Shown piece by piece: positions 1 to 12,268 of a stretch of DNA of 64,000 nucleotides. Numbering within the stretch: the first letter of the stretch is position 1; each line of letters opens with the position of its first letter. Source of the stretch: Clarkia xantiana subsp. parviflora (lineage: Eukaryota; Streptophyta; Magnoliopsida; Myrtales; Onagraceae). Below the pieces are notes generated by a model. That model was not told the origin of the DNA. It ran no database searches and saw only the letters and a program-made list of their open reading frames with translations. The position numbers and the translations under genes were made by a program. Where the stretch lies: contig JAPTYO010000001.1 of assembly GCA_036873135.1 (NCBI GenBank), positions 40,882,774 to 40,946,773 of the forward strand, given 5' to 3'.

Positions 1-280
1 TTCTTCTTACTATCAGTATAGTCGTGATGGAGCCAGATCTCATCTAGAATATTTACACACCACACTAGTTAAGTAAACAAATAGAACAAAAGGTAGCGCT
101 GTTTAAACTGATTCAACCAAAATTCAACCTAATTATGCAACATGCATAATTAATCGAGATTGGCAAACACTGCACTGGTTATTTAATTTTTGGTCCGGTA
201 AAGTTATTCTTAAGCCACAAGCCTATGCCCTTAAGTATCGGATCTGCATATCTGAGATTCGGGAAAACTTCCATTTTCAG
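1..280. other. Presumed intron or upstream part of the O-fucosyltransferase-like gene
   Basis: No exon is convincing here. The last part, from about position 230, stays open in the frame of the next exon, and a stretch near 237-262 faintly resembles the beta strand that precedes this region in plant O-fucosyltransferases. The clear acceptor (TTTTCAG) at 274-280 suggests it is intron. Confidence 0.4.
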
Positions 281-775
281 GTTAAAAAGGAAAAGTTGCT
301 TGACCCAGAGGATCTAAAGCAATTCCACAACCATTCCTCACAAATGGCAGCCCTGGACTTCACGGTCTCGATTGCGAGCGCTACTTTCATCCCGACCTAT
401 GATGGAAACATGGCAAAAGTTGTGGAAGGTCACCGCAGGTACCGAATCTCGAACCGTGTTTCATTGAAAATAGCCATCATCCGATCGTTCTTCTTATTCT
501 TCGTGTTTTGTAGGTATTTAGGGTTCAAGAGAACTGTTCAGCTCAACCGAATGAAGCTAGTCGAGCTGCTTGACCAGCACCATAACGGCACTATTCCTTG
601 GGATGGATTCAAATCGGCCGTATGGAAGGTACACGAGCATAGAATGGGGAAACCGTCTCTTCGAAGAGTCATCGCAGATAAACCGAAAGAGGAGGATTAC
701 TTCTACGCGAACCCTCAAGAGTGCCTTTGTGAGAAACCCGATTGTAGCGATTTGCTAATCCCGAACACCGAGTGA
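281..775 (+). CDS. GDP-fucose protein O-fucosyltransferase family protein, C-terminal exons (partial)
   Basis: These are the last two coding exons, 281-438 and 514-775, of a plant O-fucosyltransferase family (DUF246/PF10250) gene. A 75-bp GT-AG intron (439-513) splits the RRYLGF motif. Seen in the translation: [31 protein letters not shown], then [17 protein letters not shown] near the stop, all hallmarks of the C-terminal part of these Golgi type II membrane proteins. The family transfers, or is proposed to transfer, fucose in wall and glycoprotein biosynthesis; the substrate of this member is unknown. The exon starts after TTTTCAG at 280, and the reading frame closes with TGA at 773-775. 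Upstream exons, including the membrane anchor and GDP-fucose site, lie outside the window. A decayed copy cannot be excluded because only the 3' end is visible. Confidence 0.82.
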   Translation, partial: VKKEKLLDPEDLKQFHNHSSQMAALDFTVSIASATFIPTYDGNMAKVVEGHRRYRISNRVSLKIAIIRSFFLFFVFCRYLGFKRTVQLNRMKLVELLDQHHNGTIPWDGFKSAVWKVHEHRMGKPSLRRVIADKPKEEDYFYANPQECLCEKPDCSDLLIPNTE

Positions 776-2223
776 GCTTTGCTTTGCTGCAAATCATTGA
801 CGGTATTCCACGGAAAATACGGGAATCGAGTCGAGTTAAGCTCAATTGGGCAAACTCCTTAGGAGTTACTGAAGAAGAGAGCAATAGAGAATCTTAGCCT
901 CTCTAGTCTAGACAGAATTTTTTGTTGTGCATAGGTTTATAAAGGAATCTTGATTTTTGTTCAGAGATGGTAATGAAATTCCACAATCAAGTTTAATCGT
1001 CTTACATATGGGCCTCTCATTCCTCTAGTTACAATTATACACCCGGGTTTCGGTTCAATCCACAGTTTTGCAAACTGAATTTGGGAGGAATTGTACGTTG
1101 CAAAATATTGCCAAATTTTAAAGGAGAGTCCTGTGCTGATTATGGTCCCGACTTATCGGTTGTGCTAGAGGATTACATGGGTTAATAGTGCAATTTATGT
1201 TATTGTGCATGTCAGTAGTTGTATTGTGTTAAACCTACTGAACACGAATACGCATGGTAAGCTTATCGTGCCATGTTTTACAAATACGAACACAATACAT
1301 AATTTTTCGTGCGTGTTCGTGTCGTGCAATCACGTTGTGTTAAGTTATTCGTTTGTATATGTCTATACGAGATCCTTAAGCAAAAATCAAAATAATTTAC
1401 TTCATATGACAAAAAACTATGAATTAATATGTCAGTATTCATAAGTTTGTAATATATGTGATAAACCAATTATTGGAGTTTTAAAACCTATTAAATAAGA
1501 TTATTTTTCTTCAAACTATTACTCAAGAGTTAAACTTAGTAGCACAACTTTATCGTGCGTGTCGTGTTGTGATATATAAACACGAATATTATATTGTGCT
1601 ATTCGTGTTCGAGTTATTGTGTCATCGTTCAATCATACCCTTGCACGGACTCGGTTTTTTTTGTGCGTGTTCGTGTCGTGTTATCATGTCGTGTTACAAA
1701 TTGTCAACACTACCCTGGGCGATTATCTCCAAATAAAACAGTATTTCGGTGGTGAATTGACACGAAGCCACCACTCAGTCAAACATAACCTTCCTTGAAC
1801 TCTATCAAAAGTAGCACGAATACCCCACCTGTCGAACAAAACCTTCTCTAAACTCCATCAGAACATGACTTGCGATGGAACACGACCTAGAATTCTAACC
1901 ATCGTCGTATAAGAAAATATATAGAGTATGAAAACCTCCATTCCGGCTTCTCTAGGAGGATTAAAGCTTGTATTAATGACAGACGTGAATATAAATTAAA
2001 TGTCCCAATAAATCTTAATAATGAGGTAGTTACCGACCTTAAATACATCAGACTCATCGAAACTAAATGAATTAGGAACAACGCTGGTTGAGTGCACTAA
2101 AAACTCATTCACCGATCAGAAAAATGTAATATTATTAACACACTTTTTCTAACATTGCAATCGAATTGTCGATTATAATTATCTTAAACTACAATTTCCA
2201 GAACAAATTGGCGAAAATGGCGA
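776..2223. repeat. Intergenic; includes a GTGTTCGTGTCGTG-rich repeat (about 1180-1710)
   Basis: No gene is seen. From about 1180 to 1710 short motifs such as GTGTTCGTGTCGTG and their complements (CACGAATA, ACACGAAC) recur in both orientations. This is the look of a non-autonomous DNA transposon with subterminal repeats. Similar words recur near 3128-3160. Ends and target-site duplication were not resolved. The rest, which contains the 3' flanks of two convergent genes, shows nothing recognisable. Confidence 0.4.
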
Positions 2224-5200
2224 CTACTGTTCCCAGAAGATGATCTCGCCTTGCTCGCCGACAAGTCCGAGATCCTTGAGTCGCCTTTCTTGATAGTATT
2301 CCAACTCTAACAACTCCCCTTCTTTATCCTTGAAGAAGTTATCTATCTGCTGCAAAACCTTCTTCTCCCCTAATCTTACTCCGACCGCAATCTTTGCTCT
2401 CCATTCGAGTTTTCCTTCTTCGATCAATTTCTCGTCCTGCAAAAACCGAACCATCCGTATCTTTTACTATTTCAGAAAACTGTTAAGGGAATAACTCCTA
2501 ACAAAAAGACTGACTAGAAATTTGTAAAGAAAATCTCTTACAAAATTTCGAGGTTTGTAAAAATATTTTTTCAGAACTTAATAAATCCATAGAAAATTCT
2601 TATAATTTGTGATAGATTATTTCCCTTGAAAAAAAAAGTCACAACTTACCAATTTTCTTGTATTGTCAGTAAGTTTCGCATTACCTCTTCGATGGTAGTA
2701 TGATACCCTGAGAGTGCGGATCTACAGGCATCCCGAACAACCCTGCAAATGAGCTCCTCATTGGAGAGGCTCATCGGCAACTGAAGGTGGTCCCAAACCG
2801 AGTTCCGAAAGATCGATTCGAGGAGGAAAGCGTCTTGGCCTCCTAACCCTACCAATCGCAAAAACGGAAGCATAGTCTGTGGAAGACCGCTTCCCAATAT
2901 AATATCGAACGATCCAGTCTGACTGAGCCCGTTCATTTCTGCAATGTCTAGCTTATCCCCGAAAAACGGATCTGATTCCGGTATTTCCAGAGTCAATGTG
3001 TAGGAATTGCGCTCGGGGTTCGATTCAGTGAACCCGTAGTCTAGAGCTAGCTCGGCGTTACTCTTATCTAAGTCATACTGTATCATAACCTGTCATAGTA
3101 ATTCAACTATCAGTGGATGTCGTAACTGATAATATGACACGAATAAACACGACACGATTGTCAGTCCTACTGGACAATATTCAGTCACCTTATTCGCCAA
3201 AAATTAAAAGGGTTTAAGGGTTTTTTGGCACAACATGTGTGACCGAAATTGACTTTTGGCGCAACATGTTTTTTTTTGGACTTTTGTGTGATACATTTGC
3301 ATTTTGTAGACTTTTGGTGTGATACATTTGCATTTTGTCGACTTTTGGTGCATCCGTTAGTTGGCAGTTAGTTTTCACCATTAAATATTACGTGTTTTGC
3401 ACGTGACTTACGCTATACTTTTTAATTTTTTCTAATTTAGTCTTTCTAATACATTCCTACACTTTTTTTTTGTTTAGTTTAGTCTCAAAGTTTGTCACAT
3501 CAGACAATTTGCACCCAATTAGACTAAGTCCACCGAGTCAATAATCTGATTTGACAAAATATGAAACTAAATTAAATAAATAAAAAAGTTAGAGATGTAT
3601 TAGATGAATAAATTGAAAAAAAAAAAGTTAAAAAGTATAGAGCAGATCACATGCTATTTAATAGTAAAAACTAACTACTAACTAACGGATGCACCAAAAG
3701 TTTACAAAATACAAACGTATTGAACTAAAAGTCTAAAAAAACATATTGCATCAAATATGTAGTAAAACACTTTTCAACCCAATTTAAAACTACCCGCCAA
3801 AAAAATTACAAAAAATTGAGACATCACCTGTTCACCCGATTTGACGGAAACCGGAGTTCGTAACGAGAACAACAAATCTCTAGAGAAGAGCCCGGCTCCT
3901 TTGATCTCATACGCGTAATCTTCTGTTTTAATGCTCGGGTGGTGATTGATCTGCGTCAGAGAAGAGAATTCGATTAATTGTGTGTTTCCAATGCATTCTC
4001 AGAAAACTAACAAGTCTTACCAAATCTGCAAGAGGGATAAGAACTAGGTTTTGGCCACGGAGCCGCGAAAATGCCCGAGATCGCAGAACTCCGAATGCCC
4101 AGACGAAGTCTTTGAATGATATTGGAGATGGGAAGAGCTTCTGGTTTGGTTTTATGACATCTTCTTCAACCTTGTCGAATACGGTCTTAACGTAGTCTTT
4201 CACGCTCAGTGTTGTTCGCAGTAGTTGGGTTCCTGAAGTAAGAACACTAGGTTAGTGTTAATTATTAAATTAATTATGCTCGGGTATTCAAACTAACTAT
4301 TACCTAAAGTTTTATTTTAATAATATTTGATAGTTCAATGTATACAAATTACTTCTGTTAAGATTTATGTGTAATTTGGATGGAAATCCCAACCGTTCCC
4401 ATATGTGATGAACAAAAATTTGGAAAATTGATAGTTATGGAATTTTGAAAAAAAAATGCTAGCTATTTTCATCATCATGTGAATTATTTCGTCCAATTTA
4501 GACGGTAGCAAAATTAATTTGTACACATGTGATACTTGAGCTAGTAAAATGTTCAAATAAAAAAAACTTATATTAGTAATTTCTACGTGTTTTCGTTCAT
4601 CGCGTGTTGTTCACATGAACAATTCCGTCCAAATTAGACGAAAATCCTAACAAATCTAGCAATTTCTACAAATGTAAAACTTATACTAGCAAAATGTTCA
4701 AAAACACTTTAGGTAGACTGCTTAACTGCACAAACATAATTAGCAATTTTCCGTGTTTTTGTTCATCACGTGACCCATTTCGTCCAAATTATAAATAGAA
4801 ATCCTAATGAAACTAACAATTTGTAAAAATATGAAACTTGTACTACCAAAGTATATTTTAAAGAAATTAGCAATCTATTCAAAGGATAATTAGCATTCTG
4901 TATTTGTAGTAAATCTGAATTATCTAACAAATCGATTTCTCAACGGTTAAATTAGTCATAGACTCATATTGAGATTTATGCCTGATATTATAGCTAAGAA
5001 ATCTACTAAGTCGACTTCATTTTAGCCAAATACATTATCAAATGGCTACCTTAGTTCAAGTATCTACAAATGGCTATTTCCATTAAGATTTTCGTATAAT
5101 TTAGATGAAATGGTTACATATGGTTACATATCCAGTACGTGGTGAAAAAAAAAATTGCTAGCACATATTTGGATAATCGAACAAATTGTGGACTAATATT

Positions 5201-6124
5201 TGTGCATTCAAATAAAATGCTAACTATTTTATTCATCAAAAGTGATATTCCATCTAAATATAATAAAACAAAAATCCTAAATTAGCAATTAGTATACATG
5301 TAAGCTACCAAAATGTTTTAAAAACATTTCAACTTGCAATTTGCTCTATCCGAATATCTGCTAGAAATTTGCTGCATTTTTATTCATTATATGGCTGACA
5401 TGTAACGGAAACAATTTATATTCATATAAAATTTAGACGGAAATTCTAACTAAACTAGTCATTAATCTATTCAATGGATGATTAGCATTGTGCATGAATT
5501 GTAAATCTAAATCCACATACCTTGAAGCTCAGCTAACTCTTCATCTGACCTGCGCTGAATCCATCAAAACGAAGCCAATCACTCCCAAATCTCAAACCCA
5601 TCAATCAAAAAACCAAGCAATCGGAAAATCAATTAAACCCACCAAAACACAGTAGAATCGGTGCTCTCCGGCAGTATATCCAGGTAAATCCGCCATTTCG
5701 AATCACTCCTCATCTTCTCTCTGATCAAGAACAGAGCCACGCCCACCCACGGCTTCAAATCGCTGCAAACGCCACCGATCTCCGATTCTGCCACCGCGTC
5801 AGGATTGATCCACAGCCGCTTCGGGATCTCCAGAACGACCTCGTTTCGGCCGATGTCTCTCTTGGCGACCAGGCCCAGACCCTCCGGGACGGATGCGGGC
5901 TTCACTGGGGTCTTGCCGGAGACGACGCCCTCGGTTAGGAGCCAGTCCCAGAAAGCTTGGACTGGCGGCGGCGGCGGCTGGGCGGCGGATTGGAGTGGAG
6001 AGGTTTGGCTCCGGCGAGAGGGGAAAAAGAGGAGGGGTTGTCTAGGGAGGGGAGGATTGGATTTTTGGGATGAGAAGAAAGGTGGAGACGGAGACGGAGA
6101 TCGGAGAGAGAAGAGAGCGGCCAT
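2224..6124 (-). CDS. LSMT: Chloroplastic SET-domain protein-lysine methyltransferase LSMT (Rubisco large subunit / aldolase N-methyltransferase)
   Basis: A complete gene of six coding exons: 5643-6124, 5521-5549, 4021-4232, 3828-3950, 2685-3089 and 2224-2436. All introns are GT-AG and every phase closes, giving 487 residues, the usual family length. Residues 1 to about 55 are rich in Ser and Pro, like a plastid transit peptide. The SET core follows: GLGLVAKRDI, RAFSRLRGQNLVLIPLADL, then INHHPSIKTEDYAYEI and NAELALDYGF. The Rubisco-LSMT substrate-binding domain follows and ends with RRLKDLGLVGEQGEIIFWE. The enzyme uses S-adenosylmethionine to trimethylate Lys of plastid fructose-bisphosphate aldolases and, in some lineages only, Lys14 of the Rubisco large subunit. 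Which substrate applies here was not decided. Exon 2 is a 29-bp microexon that automated prediction may miss. Introns 2 and 4 carry repeats. Confidence 0.95.
3205..3790. mobile_element. MITE-like inverted-repeat element in LSMT intron 4
   Basis: The left half contains repeated phrases such as ACTTTTGGTGTGATACATTT and CGTTAGTTGGCAGTTAG. The right half (about 3650-3790) carries the complementary order: CTAACTAACGGATGCACC, then a diverged CAAAAGT series. The whole forms a long imperfect palindrome of about 580 bp without coding capacity. Exact ends and target-site duplication were not resolved. Confidence 0.6.
4345..5500. repeat. Degenerate tandem repeat family in LSMT intron 2
   Basis: Blocks of roughly 200-240 bp repeat the same order of words: TTAAGATTT, a TAATTTGGA or AATTTAGA word, TCACGTGA-like sequence followed by GAACAAAAA, TTTGCTA or TTGCTAGC, and ACTAGCAAAATGTTCAAA. 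The same family is seen in intron 1 of the MYB gene (19885-20600) and upstream of it (21720-22560), so it is dispersed and not specific to this intron. Confidence 0.5.
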
Positions 6125-6342
6125 GAATGGTCTGGTTGTAAGTTTTTTTCTGCGGAGTATAGTTTTGGTGGGACTTGGGAGGTTGAAGAAAGGAATGGAG
6201 ATAAGCTGTGGAGATTGGAGGGAATCCTGGATAAGATATACTTCATGTAATCCAATTCCCTAACATGACATATATTTTTGGCGCGCGAAAAATATTAAAT
6301 TATAATTTATTTTATTAACAATGAGTTGCATATAGTGATTTA

Positions 6343-6913
6343 TAGGGGTGAAATCAAAATCCGGTTGGTCCGAAAAACCGGTGAAAACCGATCCGGTCCG
6401 GACTGAAAAAACCGAATCTGAAATACACGGTTTGATTTTTTGTCGGATTTTTTTACTCTAGTTCGGTTTTTCGGTCCGGTTCGGATATTAATCTTTGAGG
6501 ACCGTGGGGACCGAGTCGACCGTTTTGCTAACTAAATATATATAATATATATTATATTAGTTGATATTCATCAATATAATTAATTCATTAGGTTTATAAA
6601 ATATGAAATAAACATTTATGAAGATTATTTTTTCTAATTTTGTTTTATAATTTATTTAATTATAAAAATTGACGTTATTTTTCATTTCGCTTTGATAAAT
6701 TCCATGAAAATAACGAGAATTTTAAATGATAATTGTTACTTTTGTTTTTTGGTTTAAACCGAACCGAAAAAACCGAACTACCAATGGACGGTTTATTTTT
6801 TCTCACATGGTTTTTTGGTCGGATTTTTTTAAGGAAAAAAACCGGACCGAAAATATGGGTAACCGACCGAAACCAAGCAAAAAACCGGTCCGACCGGTCC
6901 GGTTTCACCCCTA
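6343..6913. mobile_element. hAT-type non-autonomous element (MITE), 571 bp
   Basis: The element starts TAGGGGTGAAA and ends TTTCACCCCTA, a perfect terminal inverted repeat. It is flanked by a perfect 8-bp target duplication GTGATTTA (6335-6342 and 6914-6921). The subterminal parts are rich in CCGGTC and AACCGG words, as in many plant hAT MITEs. An 8-bp duplication is the hAT signature. No transposase is encoded; the short open frames inside are by-products of the repeats. It lies about 220 bp upstream of the LSMT start codon and could affect that promoter. Confidence 0.88.
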
Positions 6914-6925
6914 GTGATTTATATT

Positions 6926-7369
6926 AGGGTTAACATCTCTTTTGATCCATGATGTTTGACAACTTTTGAGTTTTGGTCAATGATGTTTTTTTTCCTAGTT
7001 TTGGTCTCATATGTTTGCATATTTTTTCTAGTTTAGGTGTCAACTTGCCCCCAATTGGATTAGTCCTGGGCTAGCCCAGGGCTAGGTCAATTGGACCTAG
7101 TTGTCCAATTTGAGGTCAATTTTAAAAATTTGGGACTAAATTGAACAAAAAAAGAGTTAGGCAAGTATTAGAGGGACTAAAAATTGAACAAAATTAAAAG
7201 TTTATGTTGGATCACGTGTTACTTAACGAAAAATATGGATGAAATGTAACAGAAAGACCAAAACTAAAAAATATGCAAACATATGAGACCAAAATTAAGA
7301 GAAAAAAACATTATGAACGAAAAGCCAAAAGTCGTCAAACATCATGGACCAAAAGACATGTTAACCCTT
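6926..7369. mobile_element. MITE with AGGGTTAAC ends, 444 bp
   Basis: The ends are AGGGTTAACAT and ATGTTAACCCT. The inverted similarity runs about 60 bp inwards, including CATGATGTTTGACAACTTTT opposite its diverged complement. TTATATT occurs on both sides (6919-6925 and 7370-7376), a probable 7-bp target duplication. The left duplication overlaps that of the hAT element next door. Superfamily not assigned. No coding capacity. Confidence 0.8.
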
Positions 7370-7737
7370 TATATTATATATATAGTAGAATGTAGCGCCT
7401 CCGTTGCACGCGCGTCGGTCAACTTTTTGTAAACATAGATATTTTTACCACCCTTGTATGACTTAGATTAACCATTCAAATATTCCGTAAGTTCATCCCA
7501 TAAATATAAGTTATTATCATAAATCACTCTATATTATATAATTCGGAATACAAAATATGTTTACTCATGAAAAAAAAAATCAATTGCAAGTCTTTCAACT
7601 CTATAGCTTGGACAAACCATATATCCAAAAGATTCCACCGAAATGTAGAGTTGACGCAGAGAACAACGGAGGTATTTCCACAAAAAACTGAAATCTTTAA
7701 CTGATCTGTAAGGCACCAACAAGTCACTTTGTTGAGT

Positions 7738-7869
7738 TCGAAAAGTGAAGGTACTTCAGAATCATACTTGGTGTTGGATTATAGAACAAACCATGAATCA
7801 TCGAAAAGCGGAGGTACTTCAGAATCATACTTGGTGTTGGTGATGGATTATAGATCAAACCATGAATCA
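7738..7869. repeat. Tandem duplication of about 65 bp
   Basis: Two adjacent copies begin CGAAAAGTGAAGG (7739) and CGAAAAGCGGAGG (7802). Both continue TACTTCAGAATCATACTTGG and end near AAACCATGAATCA. The second copy has a 6-bp TGTTGG-type extension. No function is apparent. Confidence 0.75.
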
Positions 7870-8025
7870 CGGTAGCATATATTTCCAAAAAAAAAAACGT
7901 GTTTTAATCAGTAAAAGAGGATTAACCTCATTCAAATCAAATAGAAAATTGTTAAGCTTTTTATCCGCCTTAGATTGACAAATGAATAAGGAAGAGGAGC
8001 ACCAATACGACTTACTTATTCATCA

Positions 8026-9085
8026 TCAAACTTGGAGAACTTCCCACCAACACAATTCTCGGTTAGTCCATATGGAGCACTGCATACAAACATCAAGTTC
8101 AGAGCTTGGTATTAGTAACAATTGAATTGGACAACTATTTACATCAGATTAAAATTGACCAAACTTAAAAGGCCTAAATAATCATCCAAGAAAGTTCATA
8201 CGACTTCAACATCCAAAATCTTAATGGATTCAACTCATATTCTTTTAACAGTGAGTTCAACTAATTTGATCTTGCACAAATAACGAATGAAAAAACAAAA
8301 CAACCAAAACAATTATTAACCATTGTGCCAGATCAGTTGACTTAATCTGAAGAATAGCTTAATGCCTAAAACATACAATGGAGAACATCGCCAGATTAAT
8401 TTTATTTGACTTACTATAGTTACACACATAATTTACTTTGAGATGTGAGACATAAAACATGTATGTGTTGAGTATTACTCTACTTGAGTGACTATGTTGG
8501 AGATAGCGGTGACATGATAATTTAGTCAGAATCTCCAACTTAAAGAGCATTCCAGCAACTATCAATGACGTAGACAGCATATTAACCCAATAAAGATGTT
8601 TATAAATCTCTGGGTATCCTCAGAAAGAATGATTCTTATACGACCTCCCAGTACAGATTGGATCTTCTCATACACAATATTGCTCCAAAAGAGCTTCTCA
8701 AGGCCCCAAGCCCCAAACCAACTTCCATTTATTGCTGACATGCAGTGAGAGTAAGCTAAATCAAACAATTTTTAAGACAATCTACCTTTTAAGTCTACCT
8801 GTAAATATGAAAGTGTCATTCAGACAGTGTAAAGTGCAAGTGCAACTGCAGAAATCAACTTAAAGGGCAGAGAGGATAACGATACATTTAAATACCTGAC
8901 ACAGCAGACAAACATTCTTTCTTACACCATCTCTAACACGATCAAGAACTGCTGGGACGGCTGCCCTGATAGTTGGTGACAAGGCTGCAGCATCACCATT
9001 TGTTCCCTTCTTAATCTTGTTTGAAGTATCTGTGAAAGTCCTAGGCTCATAGCAGATCCATAACCTAGAGCACTCCATACGAAGC
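8026..9085 (-). pseudogene. Decayed long-chain acyl-CoA synthetase (LACS8/LACS9-like) fragment
   Basis: Three exon-like blocks read in order on the minus strand. Near 8890-9085: LGYGS, then in a shifted frame [27 protein letters not shown]. At 8590-8768: [45 protein letters not shown]. At 8026-8080: YGLTENCVGGKFSKFDDE followed by TAA. These match the AMP-binding core of LACS8/9, which activates long-chain fatty acids in plastid or endoplasmic-reticulum membranes. Decay is visible as a frameshift in the first block, loss of the Gly-Gly-Ala-Pro-Leu-Ser-Gly segment after ILS in the second, and an early stop in the third. The N-terminal half and the C-terminal AMP-binding part were not found. Confidence 0.78.
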
Positions 9086-9885
9086 TATAAAAGCTGCACT
9101 TGAACTGATGCGCTGGAGTTATTATCCATCAAATATTAAAGAACAAGCATCTGCACTATTATAGTTTTAGATGACTGCAAAATTCTAATCATTAAAATAA
9201 TAATAAAGAAGTCACGTCAAAGCAATGAAATGGAATTAATTTAAAGTACAAATTTCAAAAGTAAGATTTAATAGTTAAAAGTTTGATGGAGATTATAGTC
9301 AAGTTAGACCATGTTGATATTCAAGGGTCATACGAAACAATTTTAAGAACTGAGTGTTAAATCCCAATACTAATGATCAGTAGGAGAATGCTGAAAGTTT
9401 GAAAAATCAATTTTGACTAAACAGTGAATGCCTACCATGCATTTTACTTATTTAGAAGCATTTATTAGCCTCTGAATCAGAATGCATCGTGTATCAACAA
9501 TTCGTAAGTAATTATGAGACCTGTGAGGAGCCCTGATATGTGGTTTAGCAAGAAAACCTATGCAATCATCTGTCTACAACTCAAAAATTAGAAAGAGTGA
9601 TCCATACCAGAAAGCTAAGTTAGCTAAACAATAAACAACATGTCAGCTGCCTAAACAAAACAAAAAAAAAAACAAAAATCGTGAATGGATGCAACACATG
9701 TGATTTCCCAAAACGGAATTGCTTGAAGTGTAAGTTCTTATCTTTTGATAATAATATTTTTTCCAAAACCTTGAATCCTACATAAAAGCGACTATATTCT
9801 TTCAAATTTACTTGCCAATAAAAGATGTGGACATGGATTCAGGAAGTGATCTGGAAATGAGCCTCTCAATGATCGGTTTATCATC

Positions 9886-10119
9886 GATTGTAAGGATTTT
9901 TACCTAGTGGCCGGTGAATCACTGATCAAAGAGCGAGCAGCCGCCAGGTTTAATGCTAAGGTGGGATCCCTGGGTGTAGTGGCTGGTGAGCGCTTTTTAT
10001 TCTTCCACGAAGATTCAGACAAAAACCGAGCTTGGATCGAAATGAACAAGATATTTCGTAGTAAGACAAAGGTCAAAGGCTTTATTATTAAGAAAGTCAA
10101 AGGAGGTTATTCAGTAGCC
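9886..10119 (+). pseudogene. Mitochondrial ribosomal protein S1 (rps1)-like fragment
   Basis: The open frame from about 9886 reads VAGESLIKERAAARFNAKVG, then FFHEDSDKNRAWIEMNKI and TKVKGFIIKKVKGGYSVA. This resembles plant mitochondrial rps1, whose product is a small-subunit ribosomal protein with S1 RNA-binding repeats. The resemblance stops abruptly after GGYSVA (10119), where the family goes on with AIAGF; what follows is low-complexity AT-rich sequence. I read it as a transferred mitochondrial piece (NUMT) or a dead nuclear copy. There is no ATG at the expected place, only a GTG at 9907. It lies opposite in strand to its neighbours. Confidence 0.62.
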
Positions 10120-12268
10120 CCTTTTTGTAGAACTAACCATTTGCTGAAGCAGTATCAATTATCATTAAAATCAATAATAATAATAATAAGACAAGAATTA
10201 GTAGTAATAATTATAAACCAAGAAAGGGAGAGAAGGGAAATTCAGAGTTTCAAACTATTTCAGCGATTTCACAAGCTTGTTTAAACTCAGCAAGTAAATT
10301 CAGCATTGTTCTTTTCCCTTTTAAAAATGGCAATTATAATCTTGCAATCTAAAAGCTGCAAGAAATCGAATATCAATCAAATTAACAAGAGAACCCCGCA
10401 AACTAAGCTTGAGATATAAGCATCCAATTATGAATTTATAAATTCATCCACACCTCTTTAGGAAACATCATCCGACCACCCTCTTCTCCTTCATCACCAT
10501 CAGCAGCCTAAAAAATTCTATGTTTTTCATAGGAGTCAATAAGGCAGTCAAAAATGATACTAGTTTTCCGGTTTATACCTGTTAAGAATTTGGCGCTTTC
10601 CAAGATAAGAGAATACGATTTGGCCGAGTTTACCTGTTAGGAATCTCATCTCCAAATGTGGCTACAAATTTATGTATTATGGTGCCTTGACACCCTCCAC
10701 TTCTCTTTAAGCGGATCATTTTTGTTTGCAAAGCTTGAATGCCTTAAAAAGGCCTATCACCTTAAACCCACTTTAGTTTTCTCCCCAATATGCAGCACCA
10801 CCTACGGCTATATAGTTTGTTGCAATACACAATAAGCCTATCGCCATAAATCCAACTTTTAATTTTTCTCCACTTGAAGATCAAAACAGCAAAAGCCATT
10901 AGAATTCAATAAAATTTGGAAACTAATAGGTCTGGTTGAATAACATCATTACTTCATACCTATATGTAAAGGAATAAGCTGCCATTAAAAATCAGAATAA
11001 AATTTATCTATGAGTAAATAATTTCACTCAAACGTAATTATTGCATATCTAACAGTAAAACCAATGGAAAACTGAATTAAGCATCATAATGTGGCTCCAG
11101 TATGACTTGTTAGAGAATCAAACCCAAAATATCCAAATTTAATTTTCATGAAGATGATTAATAAAAATAACTTCCAATATCTGTAACTACAAATATAAAT
11201 TACAAATTTACTCTCCATTGCAATTTGCAAGTAATATGCCTTCATTGTTCTGAATGAGCAAACATCTTCCTCTATCAATTGTGAGGCTAAGAAGTGTTGC
11301 AAAACAGTATTTATTAATTGATGAACAAAAATTGTATGAGAAACTACATACCGATGAGCGCCATCAATTTTAGCCGTGATGGAGAAAATTTGGTTATTGT
11401 TTGGAAGGGGCTAAATTACATAACCACAGAGAGTCGTGGTCCTCCAGATTTTTAATTCATGACGGGGGTGGGAATTGACTTTGGTTGTCATTGGCGCAAA
11501 GGATGGGCAATTCGAATCAGTTTCGGTCGGAATCGATTCATTGTCACTCCTCGGTCGGTACCTAATTAAGCGTCTGCAATTTTGATGCGTCTGTTGTTGG
11601 AAAGACGCATGTTGTGCAAAGATAATACAGAGAAAATCAGACACTGGTCGGGGGTGAGGGCCAGTCATACTTATATACAGAAAATGAATGCAAGGATTGT
11701 GATTTTCAATTCCGCGCCTCTATTCTTTAAGTTGTTATCACGCTTAAAAAATGAATAAATCATAAAATAAAAAAGTAATTAGACTTAGGAGGATAATACT
11801 TAATATTGTGGAAGGACGAATAGATAATGCTTAGCTAATTGTATGCAAAAATTGCAGGTAATTAATGACATTTAAGGAATATAAAAATTGCAGGTAATTA
11901 ATGACATTTAAGGAATATATTAACAGAACTTCTGAAGCTAAAAGGCAGGGCATCAAGTAATCAAATGCCTCAGTATATCATAAGAAGAATCGAAGTTAAA
12001 TTATTCAGGTTCAGTGTTAACTCTAAAACAAAGATGAGAAAATATATAAAAAATTGGGTTTGAAACCCAATTGAATAATTGCCTACTTCTAGTAGAAACT
12101 TGGAGAAATGATTATTAATTAGACATGGCCAATCATCAAACCCAAAATCCTAATTCAATAGGTTGACAACTTTGCCTATTTATATATTTAACTAATTGAT
12201 AGTTCATACTCAGTTCGCACTAATTCATAGTTGATACTCAATATGGAGCTAAAAAAGATAGAAAATAC
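10120..12268. other. Non-coding stretch, no recognised gene
   Basis: AT-rich sequence without a convincing exon. A minus-strand frame at 11411-11668 is open for 85 codons but matches nothing I know and has no supporting splice context. A direct repeat of about 35 bp (AAAATTGCAGGTAATTAATG unit) lies at 11848-11920. Confidence 0.5.

Noticed and set aside
5935..6255. 106-codon minus-strand frame overlapping the LSMT start
   Set aside because: It is an alternative frame of the transit-peptide region. The LSMT frame explains the splice phases.
7390..7425. Helitron-like hairpin (GCGCCTCCGTTGCACGCGCG)
   Set aside because: The stem is imperfect and the following end would be CTAC, not CTRR, so the terminus is not supported.
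11411..11668. 85-codon minus-strand open frame
   Set aside because: No similarity recognised, no supporting splice sites, and it lies among gene debris.
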